Below, in pieces: positions 17,631 through 28,415 of a stretch of DNA of 64,000 nucleotides. The stretch lies in contig NZ_CP053748.1 in the NCBI RefSeq assembly GCF_024400215.1, positions 5,208,001 through 5,272,000 of the forward strand, given 5' to 3'. A model generated the notes under the pieces. It worked only from the letters and a program-made list of their open reading frames with translations. It was not told where the DNA came from and did not search any database. The number at the start of each line of letters is the position of its first letter. Positions within the stretch are counted from its first letter, which is position 1. The position numbers and the translations under genes are program-made. This DNA comes from Massilia sp. erpn. GTDB lineage: Bacteria > Pseudomonadota > Gammaproteobacteria > Burkholderiales > Burkholderiaceae_D.

Positions 17631-19910
17631 CTATTCTCCCGTGACTTTCTGCACGCGATTCAGCGCATCATAGGCCCGGCTGATCTGGCGCGTGAGAACG
17701 CCGTTAGGATCCTTGATCTGCTCATTGATCCGGTTGCCCATATTGTCCAAACCGTAGTTAATGCTGTTGCCCAGATTATCGGAGACGCTTGTCAGACGGT
17801 GGGCGGCATCGTAGCCATAGCGTAGGCTGCTGCCATCGGCCATGCTGATTTGCACCAACTGCCCCACCCCATCGTAACTGTATGTCGTCAATTCACCGCC
17901 GACAGAGCGCGAGACCAGCCATCCGCGCGGCGTATACCTCAGTTCCGTGACCAGGCCATTCGGATCGATCATGCGGCCAACACGACCATGGGCGTCATAT
18001 TGAGAAAAACGGGTAGTGTGGCCAGCGGCGTTACGTACGCTGGTCAAATTGCCGGCGCTATCGTAGACATAGACCGTAAAGTCGTTGACATCGGTACGCG
18101 GACCGTCGACGGTAAGCACTTGGCCAACGGAAGAATATGTGTAACGCCAAACGCGGGGTGCTCCCAATGTAGCAGCGGAAAAGCCTGCTGCGCCGCTGGC
18201 ATCACTGGTGGCCTGCAGTGATTTGCTGAGAACATTTCCCCGCTCGTCATAACTATAGCTGGTGATGAGTTTGGGTTCGGCAGTACGCAAAGGGAGGCGA
18301 AATTGCGCATGCCATTCCGTGCCAATGGTTCTAGCTTCCGGCTTGCCCAAGGCCTCGGTTCGGCGAATTTCAAGATTTCGTGAAAGATCATAAGCATAGC
18401 TGCTCGTGGTGTAATCGAAGTCCCGAAAACCTATCAAATTACCATTCGCATCGTAACTCGTCACCGTCGACGCGGCAGGCAGGCCCCCATTCGCAGGCTG
18501 CGTAATCCCAGACGTTTTTTTCACGCCCAAGACTTGTACGTTGTCATAGATACGCTGAGTACCCAAGGGATCTGTCACGATCGTCCGGGAAGTAGCCGGG
18601 TAAGCGACCAGATATTTTTCGACCCCACCCGCATGCTCTGTCGCTATCGCACGAGTAGCGCTGTTATAGGTGTAGCTGGCATAGCGATCACCGTTTTCAT
18701 CAACAATGCCGGTAAGCGCAAAGGGCTGCCTGGTATTTCCCGTCCGATCCAGCTCGCCATACAGATAACGCTTCAATTTCCCATCGGGGTAAGTCACCGA
18801 TGTGATATTGCCCGAGGCGTCATAGGCGTATTCATACACCCCGCCCGCTGGGTCGAGCATCTTGATGAGTCGGGACCGTGGATCGTAAATGAAGTTCAGA
18901 TGATTACCGAAGGCATCGGTAACGCTGATTAGCAGACCAGGTTTCGGCGCGATATCCTGAGAAGTGGAGGTGTCGCTATAGGTGTAACGGGTAATCTGAC
19001 CGTTACGGGCCGTCGAGCTCCGAAGCAAGCCGTTCCAATCATAAATTTCAGAAGCATCCGTTTGACCATGCCGCACTTGCGAACCTGCCCAAGAAGCGCC
19101 GGCATCGAAGATATCTGTCACTCGGTCGTTCACATCTTTAGGCGGCAACATATCGCTGCTGGAGCCAAAACGTAGAAGGCGGCCATTGCCGCGGCGAAGG
19201 GCAAAATCATTCGCTTGCCGCCGACCTGCGTAGGTGTAGCACCATTCCTCTCCAGTGTTGGCACTAACGCTTTGAAGGCAACCATTGGGTGGAACTTGGT
19301 CAAAGCCGGACCTGCCGAAATTGATGCCAAAAGCTGTATGGTTGTGCTGCCACTGCCGGGTATCGCTGCGATAGGTTCGAATAAAGCTGAGCGTGCCCAG
19401 ATAATTTTGGTAATCGACCTCGACCTGCTGCTTGATGCCGACTGTGATCAGAATTGGATTGCCGGCCGTGGGTGAAACGCGCGGATCGCAGGTATCGCAA
19501 TCTGGTTCTGGCTGCTCCGGGCGAGAACATAGGCCGGGATTGGTGCTGAGTGTTACATTGGACCAGCTTTTTGGGCAGTCGTAGTAGATGCTGTCGGCAT
19601 CGACGATGTCCTCGAAAACCTGGTCAGGATACGGCGGATTGCGCGTGATAAATCCGTACAACCCCTCAAGCTTCCACACGCGCGCCCCTGTCTCGAAATA
19701 CTCTCGCGAGAAGCGGCCATGGCAATTCAATCTGCGCGGATTACCTACGCAAAACTGGCGCGCGTGTTCCTGAATCGCAGCATCACGGTCAGTCATGTAG
19801 CCCGCCTGGGTCAGATACAGTTTTCGGGATTGGACAAACTCATCTGCGCGGGAGTGTCCCACAATCACCAATAATGAAAGAATCAGTATTAGCGTAGGTC
19901 GAAGGTGCAT
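17631..19910 (-). CDS. YD/RHS-repeat protein with DUF6531-like region (first half of a split RHS)
   Basis: The 759-residue protein has a signal peptide (MHLRPTLILILSLLVIVGHSRA). An N-terminal region of about 120 residues and a DUF6531-like segment follow (SPTAGNPILITVGIKQQVEVDY ... LSFIRTYRS, the usual start of RHS shells), then YD repeats to the C terminus. It ends with YDALNRVQKVTGE and has no RHS core or toxin tip. The next gene starts 2 bases later and continues the repeat series, so together they make one normal RHS protein of about 1450 residues. GGGGGAAAT precedes ATG 19910. Confidence 0.9.
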   Translation of the reverse strand: MHLRPTLILILSLLVIVGHSRADEFVQSRKLYLTQAGYMTDRDAAIQEHARQFCVGNPRRLNCHGRFSREYFETGARVWKLEGLYGFITRNPPYPDQVFEDIVDADSIYYDCPKSWSNVTLSTNPGLCSRPEQPEPDCDTCDPRVSPTAGNPILITVGIKQQVEVDYQNYLGTLSFIRTYRSDTRQWQHNHTAFGINFGRSGFDQVPPNGCLQSVSANTGEEWCYTYAGRRQANDFALRRGNGRLLRFGSSSDMLPPKDVNDRVTDIFDAGASWAGSQVRHGQTDASEIYDWNGLLRSSTARNGQITRYTYSDTSTSQDIAPKPGLLISVTDAFGNHLNFIYDPRSRLIKMLDPAGGVYEYAYDASGNITSVTYPDGKLKRYLYGELDRTGNTRQPFALTGIVDENGDRYASYTYNSATRAIATEHAGGVEKYLVAYPATSRTIVTDPLGTQRIYDNVQVLGVKKTSGITQPANGGLPAASTVTSYDANGNLIGFRDFDYTTSSYAYDLSRNLEIRRTEALGKPEARTIGTEWHAQFRLPLRTAEPKLITSYSYDERGNVLSKSLQATSDASGAAGFSAATLGAPRVWRYTYSSVGQVLTVDGPRTDVNDFTVYVYDSAGNLTSVRNAAGHTTRFSQYDAHGRVGRMIDPNGLVTELRYTPRGWLVSRSVGGELTTYSYDGVGQLVQISMADGSSLRYGYDAAHRLTSVSDNLGNSINYGLDNMGNRINEQIKDPNGVLTRQISRAYDALNRVQKVTGE

Positions 19911-20011
19911 ATTTCCCCCAAAAGCATGAGATAAGCCCTAACGATTCAATATAGGCAGGAACTCTACGATAAAAATTCTCCAATTCTCACCAAATCCCAA
20001 ACACTTGTTCT

Positions 20012-20137
20012 AGCCAGCCGGAACGCCAGCGTACCCGAAGAGAGCACCGTGACATAAATGCCGTCGCGATCTGCCACTTTATACGCCTGCGCTTCCGACT
20101 TCTAGGTGTGCGGCTTGGTGTCAGTGAGTATGTCCAA
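20012..20137 (-). pseudogene. Tyrosine-recombinase (DUF4102 arm-binding) N-terminal fragment
   Basis: From TTG 20137, behind GAGGAG, the minus strand reads DILTDTKPHT, a TAG stop at 20104-20102, then KSEAQAYKVADRDGIYVTV and LSSGTLAFRL. This matches the start of phage/island integrases of the P4 type (LTDTK-RNAKP--KAYKLADGGGLYLLV--SGSK-WR-). The rest of the gene is gone. It lies about 200 bases beyond the 3' end of guaA, a known integration site for genomic islands. Confidence 0.75.
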
Positions 20138-20340
20138 CTCCTCAAAAAATCCGCCTGCCATCACGGTGATGGCACCACCGCTTCCCGCCTGCAACCGGTT
20201 ACGCGATGTCATGATCGATACCATTCGCCAGTTGCACTTGACACTATTTGCCAGGCCCAGCCACATAAAAAAGCCCCTGAAAAATCAGGGGCTTTGCTGG
20301 TCTTGTTGCCGAGTGCTGCTCTAGGCAACCAAGCAGGAAA
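20138..20340. other. Non-coding stretch between the integrase remnant and guaA
   Basis: Apart from the guaA terminator at 20270-20295 I see no gene here. The open frames crossing it are low-quality and overlap guaA on the opposite strand. No direct repeat of the guaA 3' end was noticed. Confidence 0.4.
20266..20295 (-). terminator. guaA: Rho-independent terminator of guaBA
   Basis: On the minus strand a strong GC stem (AGCCCCTGA/TCAGGGGCT) with an A/T loop is followed by six T (plus-strand A run at 20266-20272). It lies about 45 bases beyond the guaA stop. Confidence 0.85.
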
Positions 20341-21951
20341 TCACTCCCACTCAATCGTCGCAGGCGGCTTGCCCGAAATGTCGTACACCACGCGGTTCAG
20401 ACCTTTGACTTCATTGATGATGCGGTTGGATACCTTGCCCAGCAGCGAGTGCGGCAGGTGCGCCCAATGCGCGGTCATGAAGTCCTGGGTTTGCACGGCG
20501 CGCAGCGCGACCACGTAGTCGTAGGTGCGGCCGTCGCCCATCACGCCCACCGATTTCACCGGCAGGAAGACGGCGAATGCCTGGCTGGTGGCGTCGTACC
20601 AGTTCTTCGGCACGTTGTCTGGATCGGCGCCTTCCACGGCCACCGCTTCGTATGGCGTGTTGCGCAGTTCTTCGATGAAGATGGCGTCGGCGCGGCGCAG
20701 CAGGTCGGCGTATTCCTTCTTCACTTCACCCAGGATGCGCACGCCCAGGCCTGGACCTGGGAATGGGTGACGGTACACCATATCGTGCGGCAGGCCCAGG
20801 GCCACGCCCAGCTTGCGCACTTCGTCCTTGAACAGTTCGCGCAGCGGTTCCAGCAGTTGCAGGTTCAGGGTTTCCGGCAGGCCGCCCACATTGTGGTGGC
20901 TCTTGATGGTCTGGCCCTTCTTGCCTTTGCCGGCCGATTCGATCACGTCCGGATAGATGGTGCCTTGCGCCAGCCACTTGGCGTTGGAGCGCTTGCCCGC
21001 TTCGACCTGGAACACTTCGACGAATTCGCGGCCGATGATCTTGCGCTTCTGCTCAGGATCGGTGACGCCGGCCAGGTGGCCCATGAACTGCTCGGTCGCG
21101 TCGATCTGGATCACTTTCACGCCCAGGTTCTTGGCGAACATGTCCATCACCATCTTGCCTTCGTTCAGGCGCAGCAGGCCGTGGTCAACGAAGACGCAGG
21201 TCAGCTGGTCGCCGATGGCGCGGTGGATCAGGGCTGCAGCCACGGAGGAATCAACGCCACCGGACAGGCCCAGGATCACTTCATCCGTGCCCACTTGCGC
21301 GCGGATTTTCTCGACCGCTTCGCTGATGTAGTCGGGCATATTCCAGTCCGATTTGCAGCCGCAGATTTCGTGCACGAAGCGGCCCAGGATGGCCTTGCCC
21401 TGCACGGTGTGCGTCACTTCGGGGTGGAACTGCACGGCGTAGAAGCCGCGGTCTTCGTCAGCCATGGCGGCGATCGGGCAGCTGTCGGTGCTGGCCATCA
21501 GCTTGAAGCCGGGCGGCAGGTCCAGCACTTTGTCGCCGTGGCTCATCCACACTTTCAGCATGCCGTGGCCTTCGTCGGTGACGAAGTCGTTGATGCCGGT
21601 CAGCAGCTTGGTATGGCTGCGGGCGCGCACTTCAGCGTAGCCGAATTCGCGCACCAGGCCATTTTCCACCTTGCCGCCCAATTGGGCCGCCATGGTCTGC
21701 ATGCCGTAGCAGATGCCCAGCACCGGCACGCCGGCTTCGAACACGGCTTGCGGCGCGCGCGGCGAATCGCCTTCGAGCGTGGAGTTATGGCTGCCGGACA
21801 GGATGATGCCCGAGGCGCCGTAGTTGCGCACGAATTCGTCGCTGACGTCGTAAGGATAGACTTCGGAGAACACGCCGGCATCGCGCACGCGGCGCGCGAT
21901 CAGCTGGGTTACCTGGGAGCCGAAATCGAGGATGAGGATTTTAGAGTGCAT
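20341..21951 (-). CDS. guaA: GMP synthase (glutamine-hydrolysing)
   Basis: Converts XMP to GMP using glutamine and ATP. The 536-residue protein has an N-terminal class I amidotransferase domain (catalytic Cys in GICYGMQ, His/Glu in QFHPEVTHT), an ATP-pyrophosphatase domain with the P-loop [16 protein letters not shown] at about residue 230, and a C-terminal dimerisation domain ending KPPATIEWE. It is downstream of guaB in the same orientation with 94 bases between. Its 3' end faces the putative island. Confidence 0.97.
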   Translation of the reverse strand: MHSKILILDFGSQVTQLIARRVRDAGVFSEVYPYDVSDEFVRNYGASGIILSGSHNSTLEGDSPRAPQAVFEAGVPVLGICYGMQTMAAQLGGKVENGLVREFGYAEVRARSHTKLLTGINDFVTDEGHGMLKVWMSHGDKVLDLPPGFKLMASTDSCPIAAMADEDRGFYAVQFHPEVTHTVQGKAILGRFVHEICGCKSDWNMPDYISEAVEKIRAQVGTDEVILGLSGGVDSSVAAALIHRAIGDQLTCVFVDHGLLRLNEGKMVMDMFAKNLGVKVIQIDATEQFMGHLAGVTDPEQKRKIIGREFVEVFQVEAGKRSNAKWLAQGTIYPDVIESAGKGKKGQTIKSHHNVGGLPETLNLQLLEPLRELFKDEVRKLGVALGLPHDMVYRHPFPGPGLGVRILGEVKKEYADLLRRADAIFIEELRNTPYEAVAVEGADPDNVPKNWYDATSQAFAVFLPVKSVGVMGDGRTYDYVVALRAVQTQDFMTAHWAHLPHSLLGKVSNRIINEVKGLNRVVYDISGKPPATIEWE

Positions 21952-22045
21952 GGATGCGTAGAGGCCAGATTAGAAAACTGCGAAGTAAAAGCGCCGGCGG
22001 CGGGGCCGCACCTGCTGATGCGCGCCGCCGGCCTTGAAGGAAGGC

Positions 22046-23548
<1,503 letters not shown>

Positions 23549-23633
23549 TCAGTTCCCTGTCCAAAACCATGTCAGTTTTCACCTGGCGCCGCGCTTTGCG
23601 TTTTCGTCCATATTGCACCGGCAGGGCCGCAAT

Positions 23634-24338
23634 TCAGCTGATGCCCTCGCCCTCTGCGCCGACTTCGCTGTCTCCGCCAACCGGCACTTCCCACGCGCCG
23701 CCGTTGCCATCCTCGGGCTGGGGCGCCGCCCCGGGAACATCAAACAGGAGCTGCCTGGCGGGCAAGGCGCCGACCAGCGCGGCGGGCTTGCTCTCCGCCG
23801 CCATATGCAGTTTCAGCTGCTCGGCAGCTTTCGCCAGGCTCGCGTAAAAGGACTTGGCGTATTTGGCGACGAACTGGTCTGAGTCGCTCGATGAGCTGAA
23901 GTGCAAAATGGGGACGATATGGCGGCGCATGAAGTTGATGTGGACGCCGCTGGCGGAAAAGCCCGCCATCCTGGCGCAGGTGGCTGCGCGCTCGCCCTCC
24001 GCCACCGAACATAGATAGGCGTCCTGCTGGCCCAGCGCCAGCCAGCTGGCGGCAGCGCCTTCCACGAAGGGCCCGGGCACGAAGCGCTTAGCCATACTTA
24101 CCGGGCCTGGCAGAGCCACGACCGAACAGCCATGGTTCAAGGAATTGCAGACGTTCACGCTGTCGTGGTCAAGGCGGCTGACCGAAATCGGATCGGTATA
24201 GCCGAAGGGGAAGAACTCCTTATAAAATTGAAGCAGCCTTTCCTTTAACGGTGGAGCGGGCGCGGGAGTCTCGGCGCGAACCGGCGCGGCCTGCAGGCTC
24301 AGGGCCAGGCAAGACGTCAACAATGAGGCTAAACGCAT
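23634..24338 (-). CDS. Secreted protein of unknown function
   Basis: The 234-residue protein has a signal peptide (MRLASLLTSCLALSLQAAPVRA) and a mature part with PVSMAKRFVPGPFVEGAAASWL and several Cys (VCNSLNHGCS, YLCSVAEG, ATCARMAG). The C terminus is rich in Gly, Glu and Pro. No family was recognised. The frame is open 63 bases further upstream, but ATG 24338 is preceded by AAAGGAG and begins the signal peptide. It is divergent from the DUF4124 gene. Confidence 0.75.
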   Translation of the reverse strand: MRLASLLTSCLALSLQAAPVRAETPAPAPPLKERLLQFYKEFFPFGYTDPISVSRLDHDSVNVCNSLNHGCSVVALPGPVSMAKRFVPGPFVEGAAASWLALGQQDAYLCSVAEGERAATCARMAGFSASGVHINFMRRHIVPILHFSSSSDSDQFVAKYAKSFYASLAKAAEQLKLHMAAESKPAALVGALPARQLLFDVPGAAPQPEDGNGGAWEVPVGGDSEVGAEGEGIS

Positions 24339-24481
24339 GGATACTCCTTTATCCCGGTTGAGAGAAAGACCGGCCTTCGCCAGACCATGGCAATTATACA
24401 AGCTTGCCGCATCGGCATAGCTCGTTGACAGCCGCCGGCATTCGTGGCGAAATCGGGGGCAGCGTATCTCGGAGGACGATG

Positions 24482-25051
24482 ATGAAATCCGCTCCAGGCA
24501 AACGGTTTGCGGGCAGTAAACAAGCGCTTGCGGTACGCGGTGGCGCCGTGCTGGCCGCCCTGCTCTGCTGGCCAGTGCTGGCCCAGGCGCAATGGGTATG
24601 GCTGAATGAGCGCGGCATCAAGCAGCTGTCCGACCAGCCGCCACCGCCCTCGGTACCGAACAGTCGCATTCTCAAAGCGCCGCGCGGACAGATGCCGGAG
24701 CCGCTGACGATCGCTCCCGCTGCGGACGAAACGCCAGCCGCCGAAGGGGAAGCAGTGCCGGCACCGGACAGCAAGCCCAAAGCCAAGCCCACGCTCGCCG
24801 AACGCAACGCCGACTACAACAAGCGCCGCAGCGAAGCGGCGGCGGCCGAACAAAAAAACCGGGAAGAAGGCGAGCGTCAAGCCGACAACACAAAGAACTG
24901 CGACAGCATCCGCGCCAACCAGCGCGTGCTCGAATCAGGCGAGCGTGTCGCCAACTATGACAAGAATGGTGGCCGCAGCTTCATCAGCGACGAGCAGCGC
25001 ACCCAGCAAATCAAACGCAACCAGCAAATGCTGGCCTCCGGCTGCAAATAA
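24482..25051 (+). CDS. DUF4124-domain envelope protein
   Basis: The 189-residue protein has an N-terminal signal peptide ending AQA near residue 36. A DUF4124 motif follows directly (QWVWLNERGIKQLSDQPPPPSVP). A Pro/Ala-rich linker and a long charged helix (TLAERNADYNKRRSEAAAAEQKNREEG) come next, then a C-terminal block with NCDSIRANQRVLESGERV. DUF4124 proteins are common and poorly understood in betaproteobacteria; some bind the cell envelope. Two ATG codons follow GGAGG; the second (24482) has the better spacing. Confidence 0.85.
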   Translation: MKSAPGKRFAGSKQALAVRGGAVLAALLCWPVLAQAQWVWLNERGIKQLSDQPPPPSVPNSRILKAPRGQMPEPLTIAPAADETPAAEGEAVPAPDSKPKAKPTLAERNADYNKRRSEAAAAEQKNREEGERQADNTKNCDSIRANQRVLESGERVANYDKNGGRSFISDEQRTQQIKRNQQMLASGCK

Positions 25052-25067
25052 TCGCCCTGCATATACG

Positions 25068-25119
25068 GCCGAGCCCGTGTCCGATTGGGGTCTGACCCCA
25101 CGGTGGACACGGGCTCGGC
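25068..25119. repeat. Nested inverted repeat, REP-like element or terminator
   Basis: Outer 15-bp arms GCCGAGCCCGTGTCC (25068-25082) and its exact reverse complement (25105-25119) enclose a second palindrome, GGGGT-CTG-ACCCC (25087-25099). It lies between the convergent DUF4124 and malate synthase genes. I recall near-identical GGGGTCAGACCCC/CACGGGC elements scattered through Massilia-type genomes. Only one copy is in this window. It could also end transcription from both sides. Confidence 0.75.
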
Positions 25120-25126
25120 TGCGGGC

Positions 25127-26725
25127 TTAGATTTCTTCGTAGAGCGGGAGGGTCAGGAACTCGGCGAAGTTGGCGGAGGTCGACATCTCTTCGAAGATGA
25201 CGGCGGCGCGGTCGTAGCTGGGGCTGCTGCCGTCGGGGGCGGCGGCTTTGACCTTCGGCAGCTCTTCGGGAATCATGGCGCGCACCATCTCGGCCGTGAC
25301 TTTGCTGCCGCCTTCCAGCACGCCTTTGCTGGAACGGATCCATTGCCACACTTGCGAGCGGCTGATTTCGGCGGTGGCGGCGTCTTCCATCAGGTTGTGG
25401 ATGGGAACGCAGCCGTTACCGCCCAGCCAGCTGCCCAGGTAGTGGATGCCAACATTGATGTTGTAGCGCAGGCCGGCTTCGGTGATCGGCGCTTCGGGCT
25501 GGAAGTTGAGCAGGTCGGCCGCCTTCACGTCGACGTCGGGACGCTGTTTGCCGATCTGGTTGGGCGCATCGCCCAGCACTTTCTTGAACTCGGTCATGGC
25601 CAGCTCGACCAGGCCGGGGTGGGCCACCCAACCGCCATCGTAGCCATCGGTGGCGTCGCGCGCCTTGTCGTTGCGTACGCCGCCCATGGCCACTTCGTTC
25701 TTTTCCGGATCGTTCTTGATCGGGATCAGCGCGGCCATGCCGCCGATGGCTGGCGCGTTGCGCTTGTGGCAGGTCTTCAGCAGCAGCAGCGCGTAGGAAC
25801 GCATGAAGGGCGAGGTCATCGTCACCTTGGCGCGGTCGGCCAGGCAGAAGTCCTTGTCCAGCTTGAATTTCTTGATGCAGCTGAAGATGTAGTCCCAGCG
25901 GCCGGCGTTCAGGCCCGAGCTGTGTTCGCGCAACTCGTACAGGATTTCATCCATTTCGAAAGCGGCCAGGATGGTTTCGATCAGCACGGTGGCCTTGATC
26001 GTGCCTTGCGGGATGCCGATCTCGTTCTGCGCCATCACGAAGATGTCGTTCCACAGGCGCGCTTCCAGATGCGATTCCATCTTCGGCAGGTAGAAGTAAG
26101 GGCCGGCGCCGCGCGCCAGCTGTTCCTTGGCGTTGTGGATGAGGAAGAGCGCGAAGTCAAAGATGCCGCCCGAAATGCGCTTGCCGTCGACCAGCACATG
26201 CTTTTCATCCAGATGCCAGCCGCGCGGACGCACGACCAGGGTGGCGATTTTGTCGTTGAGCTTGTAGGACTTGCCGTTCTGCTCCAGCGCAATCGTGCGG
26301 CGCACGGCGTCCATCATATTGATCTGGCCGCTGATCTGGTTGTCCCAGTTCGGCGTATTCGAGTCCTCGAAGTCGGTCATATAGCTGTCGGCGCCCGAGT
26401 TCAGCGCGTTGATGACCATTTTGCGCTCGACCGGGCCGGTGATTTCCACGCGGCGGCATTGCAGCGCTGGCGGGATCGGCGCAATCGTCCAGTCGCCATT
26501 GCGGATATGGGCCGTTTCAGCCAGAAAATCCGGGCGCTCGCCCTCGTCCAGACGCTTGGCGCGGGCCACGCGCGCGGCCAGCAGCTCCTGGCGGCGCGGC
26601 TCGAAAGCGCGCGACAGCTTGGCGACCAGCGCCAGCGCTTCCGGCGTCAGCACGCGTTCATAGCCGGGCTGGATGGCGCCGGTGATTTCCATACCTGCTG
26701 GCAAAGTGAGGGAGGACTGCGTCAT
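25127..26725 (-). CDS. aceB: Malate synthase A
   Basis: Condenses glyoxylate with acetyl-CoA to malate in the glyoxylate shunt. The 532-residue length and the signature block [17 protein letters not shown] (residues about 265-281) match isoform A. Other conserved parts are [16 protein letters not shown]-type VLIETI and the C-terminal [24 protein letters not shown]. No aceA is adjacent. A divergent LysR gene lies 188 bases upstream and is the likely regulator. Confidence 0.96.
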   Translation of the reverse strand: MTQSSLTLPAGMEITGAIQPGYERVLTPEALALVAKLSRAFEPRRQELLAARVARAKRLDEGERPDFLAETAHIRNGDWTIAPIPPALQCRRVEITGPVERKMVINALNSGADSYMTDFEDSNTPNWDNQISGQINMMDAVRRTIALEQNGKSYKLNDKIATLVVRPRGWHLDEKHVLVDGKRISGGIFDFALFLIHNAKEQLARGAGPYFYLPKMESHLEARLWNDIFVMAQNEIGIPQGTIKATVLIETILAAFEMDEILYELREHSSGLNAGRWDYIFSCIKKFKLDKDFCLADRAKVTMTSPFMRSYALLLLKTCHKRNAPAIGGMAALIPIKNDPEKNEVAMGGVRNDKARDATDGYDGGWVAHPGLVELAMTEFKKVLGDAPNQIGKQRPDVDVKAADLLNFQPEAPITEAGLRYNINVGIHYLGSWLGGNGCVPIHNLMEDAATAEISRSQVWQWIRSSKGVLEGGSKVTAEMVRAMIPEELPKVKAAAPDGSSPSYDRAAVIFEEMSTSANFAEFLTLPLYEEI

Positions 26726-26823
26726 GTTTACTCCAATTTGGGGAAAGGTTGAAAACTCAGTATAGGCTGCGAATCGGGCGGGAAATCATCCCCAATTCCG
26801 GCGACATTTGGGCCGCTGCATGA

Positions 26824-26855
26824 TTTGCAGTATATTCACTATTTAGTTATGCAAA
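26824..26855. promoter_or_regulatory. Possible LysR-type binding region between aceB and its divergent regulator
   Basis: TTTGCA (26824-26829) and TGCAAA (26850-26855) form an inverted pair in a very AT-rich stretch of the 188-bp divergent region. The 20-base spacing is longer than a single T-N11-A box, so this may be two half-sites of a tetramer site. Weak evidence. Confidence 0.3.
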
Positions 26856-26913
26856 CAAGACAAAAAATCACTTCATCTGTGCGTTTTTGTCATAAATCCA
26901 GACAGGACGCCGT

Positions 26914-27831
26914 GTGGGACAGTTTCGCCAGATTTCAACTTTTGTAGAAGTGGTTGCCAAGGGCAGCCTGTCCGCCGCCGCCCGCGCCGAGGGCATCGCG
27001 CCGGCCGTGATCGGCCGCCGCCTGGATGCGCTGGAGCAGCGCCTGGGCGTCAAGCTCTTGCAACGGACCACGCGCAAGCTGGCCCTGACCGACGAGGGCG
27101 CCGCCTTCCTCGAAGATTGCCAGCGCATCCTGGGCGAGCTGGAGGATGCGGAAACCGCCGTGGCCGAGCGCAGCGCGCGCGCCACCGGCCATCTACTGAT
27201 CTCGGCCCCGGCCGGCTTCGGCCGCCAGCACGTCGCGCCCCTGCTGCCCTCCTTCCTGGCCGAGCACCGCGACGTGACGGCCACACTGAACCTGAACGAC
27301 CGCGTGGTCGATCTGATCGGCGAAGGGGTGGATGTGGCCATCCGCATTGCCAGCATGTCGGATTCGAATCTGGTGAGCGCCAAGCTGGCCGACAACCGGC
27401 GCGTGGTCGTCGCCACGCCGGCCTATCTGAAGCGCCATGGCAAGCCGCTCGCTCTGGACGACCTGACCCAGCACAACTGCCTGGCCATCAGCAGCGACGG
27501 CAGCCAGCGCGGCTGGACTTTCCGCGAAAACGGCAAGAACGTGACGCGCAAGGTGAATGGGAATATGGCCTGCAACGACGGCGCCGTACTGCATGCCTGG
27601 GTGCTGGCCGATAAAGGCCTAGCCTGGCGTTCGATGTGGGAAGTGGGCGGCGATATCGAGGCGGGACGCTTGTGCAGCGTGCTCGATGAGTATTCGGCGC
27701 CGGGCAACGATATTTACGCGGTCTTTGCGCAGCGCCGCCATTTGCCGCTGCGCATCCGCGCCTTCGTCGATTTCCTGCGGCGTAGCTACGCCCAGCCCGA
27801 CTACTGGCGGGCGCCGCACAGCCCCGGCTGA
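26914..27831 (+). CDS. LysR-family transcriptional regulator
   Basis: The 305-residue protein has an N-terminal LysR winged helix (FVEVVAKGSLSAAARAEGIAPAVIGRRLDALEQRLGVKLLQRTTRKLALTDEG is the conserved region, residues about 9-65) and a periplasmic-binding-protein-like effector domain. It starts at GTG with AGGA close upstream. Its divergent place next to aceB makes it a candidate regulator of the glyoxylate shunt. The ligand is unknown. Confidence 0.93.
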   Translation: MGQFRQISTFVEVVAKGSLSAAARAEGIAPAVIGRRLDALEQRLGVKLLQRTTRKLALTDEGAAFLEDCQRILGELEDAETAVAERSARATGHLLISAPAGFGRQHVAPLLPSFLAEHRDVTATLNLNDRVVDLIGEGVDVAIRIASMSDSNLVSAKLADNRRVVVATPAYLKRHGKPLALDDLTQHNCLAISSDGSQRGWTFRENGKNVTRKVNGNMACNDGAVLHAWVLADKGLAWRSMWEVGGDIEAGRLCSVLDEYSAPGNDIYAVFAQRRHLPLRIRAFVDFLRRSYAQPDYWRAPHSPG

Positions 27832-27855
27832 GGCCGGTTTACGCGGAGGACGGGC

Positions 27856-27884
27856 AAAAAAAATCCTCGGGAACCGAGGATTTC
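27856..27884 (-). terminator. cspA: Rho-independent terminator of cspA
   Basis: On the minus strand, AAATCCTCGG-TTC-CCGAGGATTT is followed by a run of T (plus-strand A run at 27856-27863). It is 24 bases beyond the cspA stop and can also serve the convergent LysR gene. Confidence 0.85.
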
Positions 27885-27907
27885 TTGTGTCGTCTAGACT
27901 CAGCGTA

Positions 27908-28111
27908 TTACAGAGGCTGAATGTTCGATGCTTGCTTACCCTTTGGACCGGAGGTCACGTCAAAAGAAACGCGTTGGTTCTCTTGCAGGGATTTGAAGCC
28001 GGCCGATTGAATCGCCGAGAAGTGAGCGAACAGATCTTCGCCGCCTTCGTCAGGGGTAATGAAGCCAAAACCCTTCGAATCATTGAACCATTTTACGATA
28101 CCAGTTGCCAT
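27908..28111 (-). CDS. cspA: Cold-shock protein, CspA family
   Basis: The 67-residue protein is a single cold-shock domain that binds single-stranded RNA or DNA. RNP1 (KGFGFI) and RNP2 (DLFAHFSAI) are both intact, and the sequence begins [18 protein letters not shown]. An open frame continues 18 codons upstream, but ATG 28111 with AGGA before it is the family start. Confidence 0.96.
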   Translation of the reverse strand: MATGIVKWFNDSKGFGFITPDEGGEDLFAHFSAIQSAGFKSLQENQRVSFDVTSGPKGKQASNIQPL

Positions 28112-28415
28112 TACAATTCCTATTACAGTTAAATGAGCTTGCGCCCGTGATATCGTTTGAAGCAAGTAGGAAATGACAGACTGACTGCACTACCCTTGAA
28201 TCTAACGATCCCGCATTATACCGAATAAAACGTCAAAAACACGTCTTCGCAAAAATAATTGCGGCTGAGTGGCAGAATTGCCGAAAAACTGCGTTTTCAC
28301 GCAAGATTTCGCACCAAAACGCGGCAAAACAGATGCTGCGTTCACTCAGCCGCCAAAATTGCGTGCGGTATGAGACCTACTATAGGCAATTCATGTGGGG
28401 ATGGTTTGATAAATC
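28112..28415 (-). promoter_or_regulatory. cspA: cspA leader and promoter region; no gene
   Basis: A perfect -10 box (TATAAT, minus strand, 28220-28215) lies about 105 bases upstream of the cspA start; the matching -35 is weak. This leaves a leader of roughly 95 bases, as is usual for cold-shock genes whose mRNA leader folds differently at low temperature. The rest of this AT-rich stretch up to 28415 holds no gene I can support. Confidence 0.5.

Noticed and set aside
20449..22034. Long open frame on the + strand opposite guaA
   Set aside because: Antisense to the GMP synthase gene; composition typical of a shadow frame.
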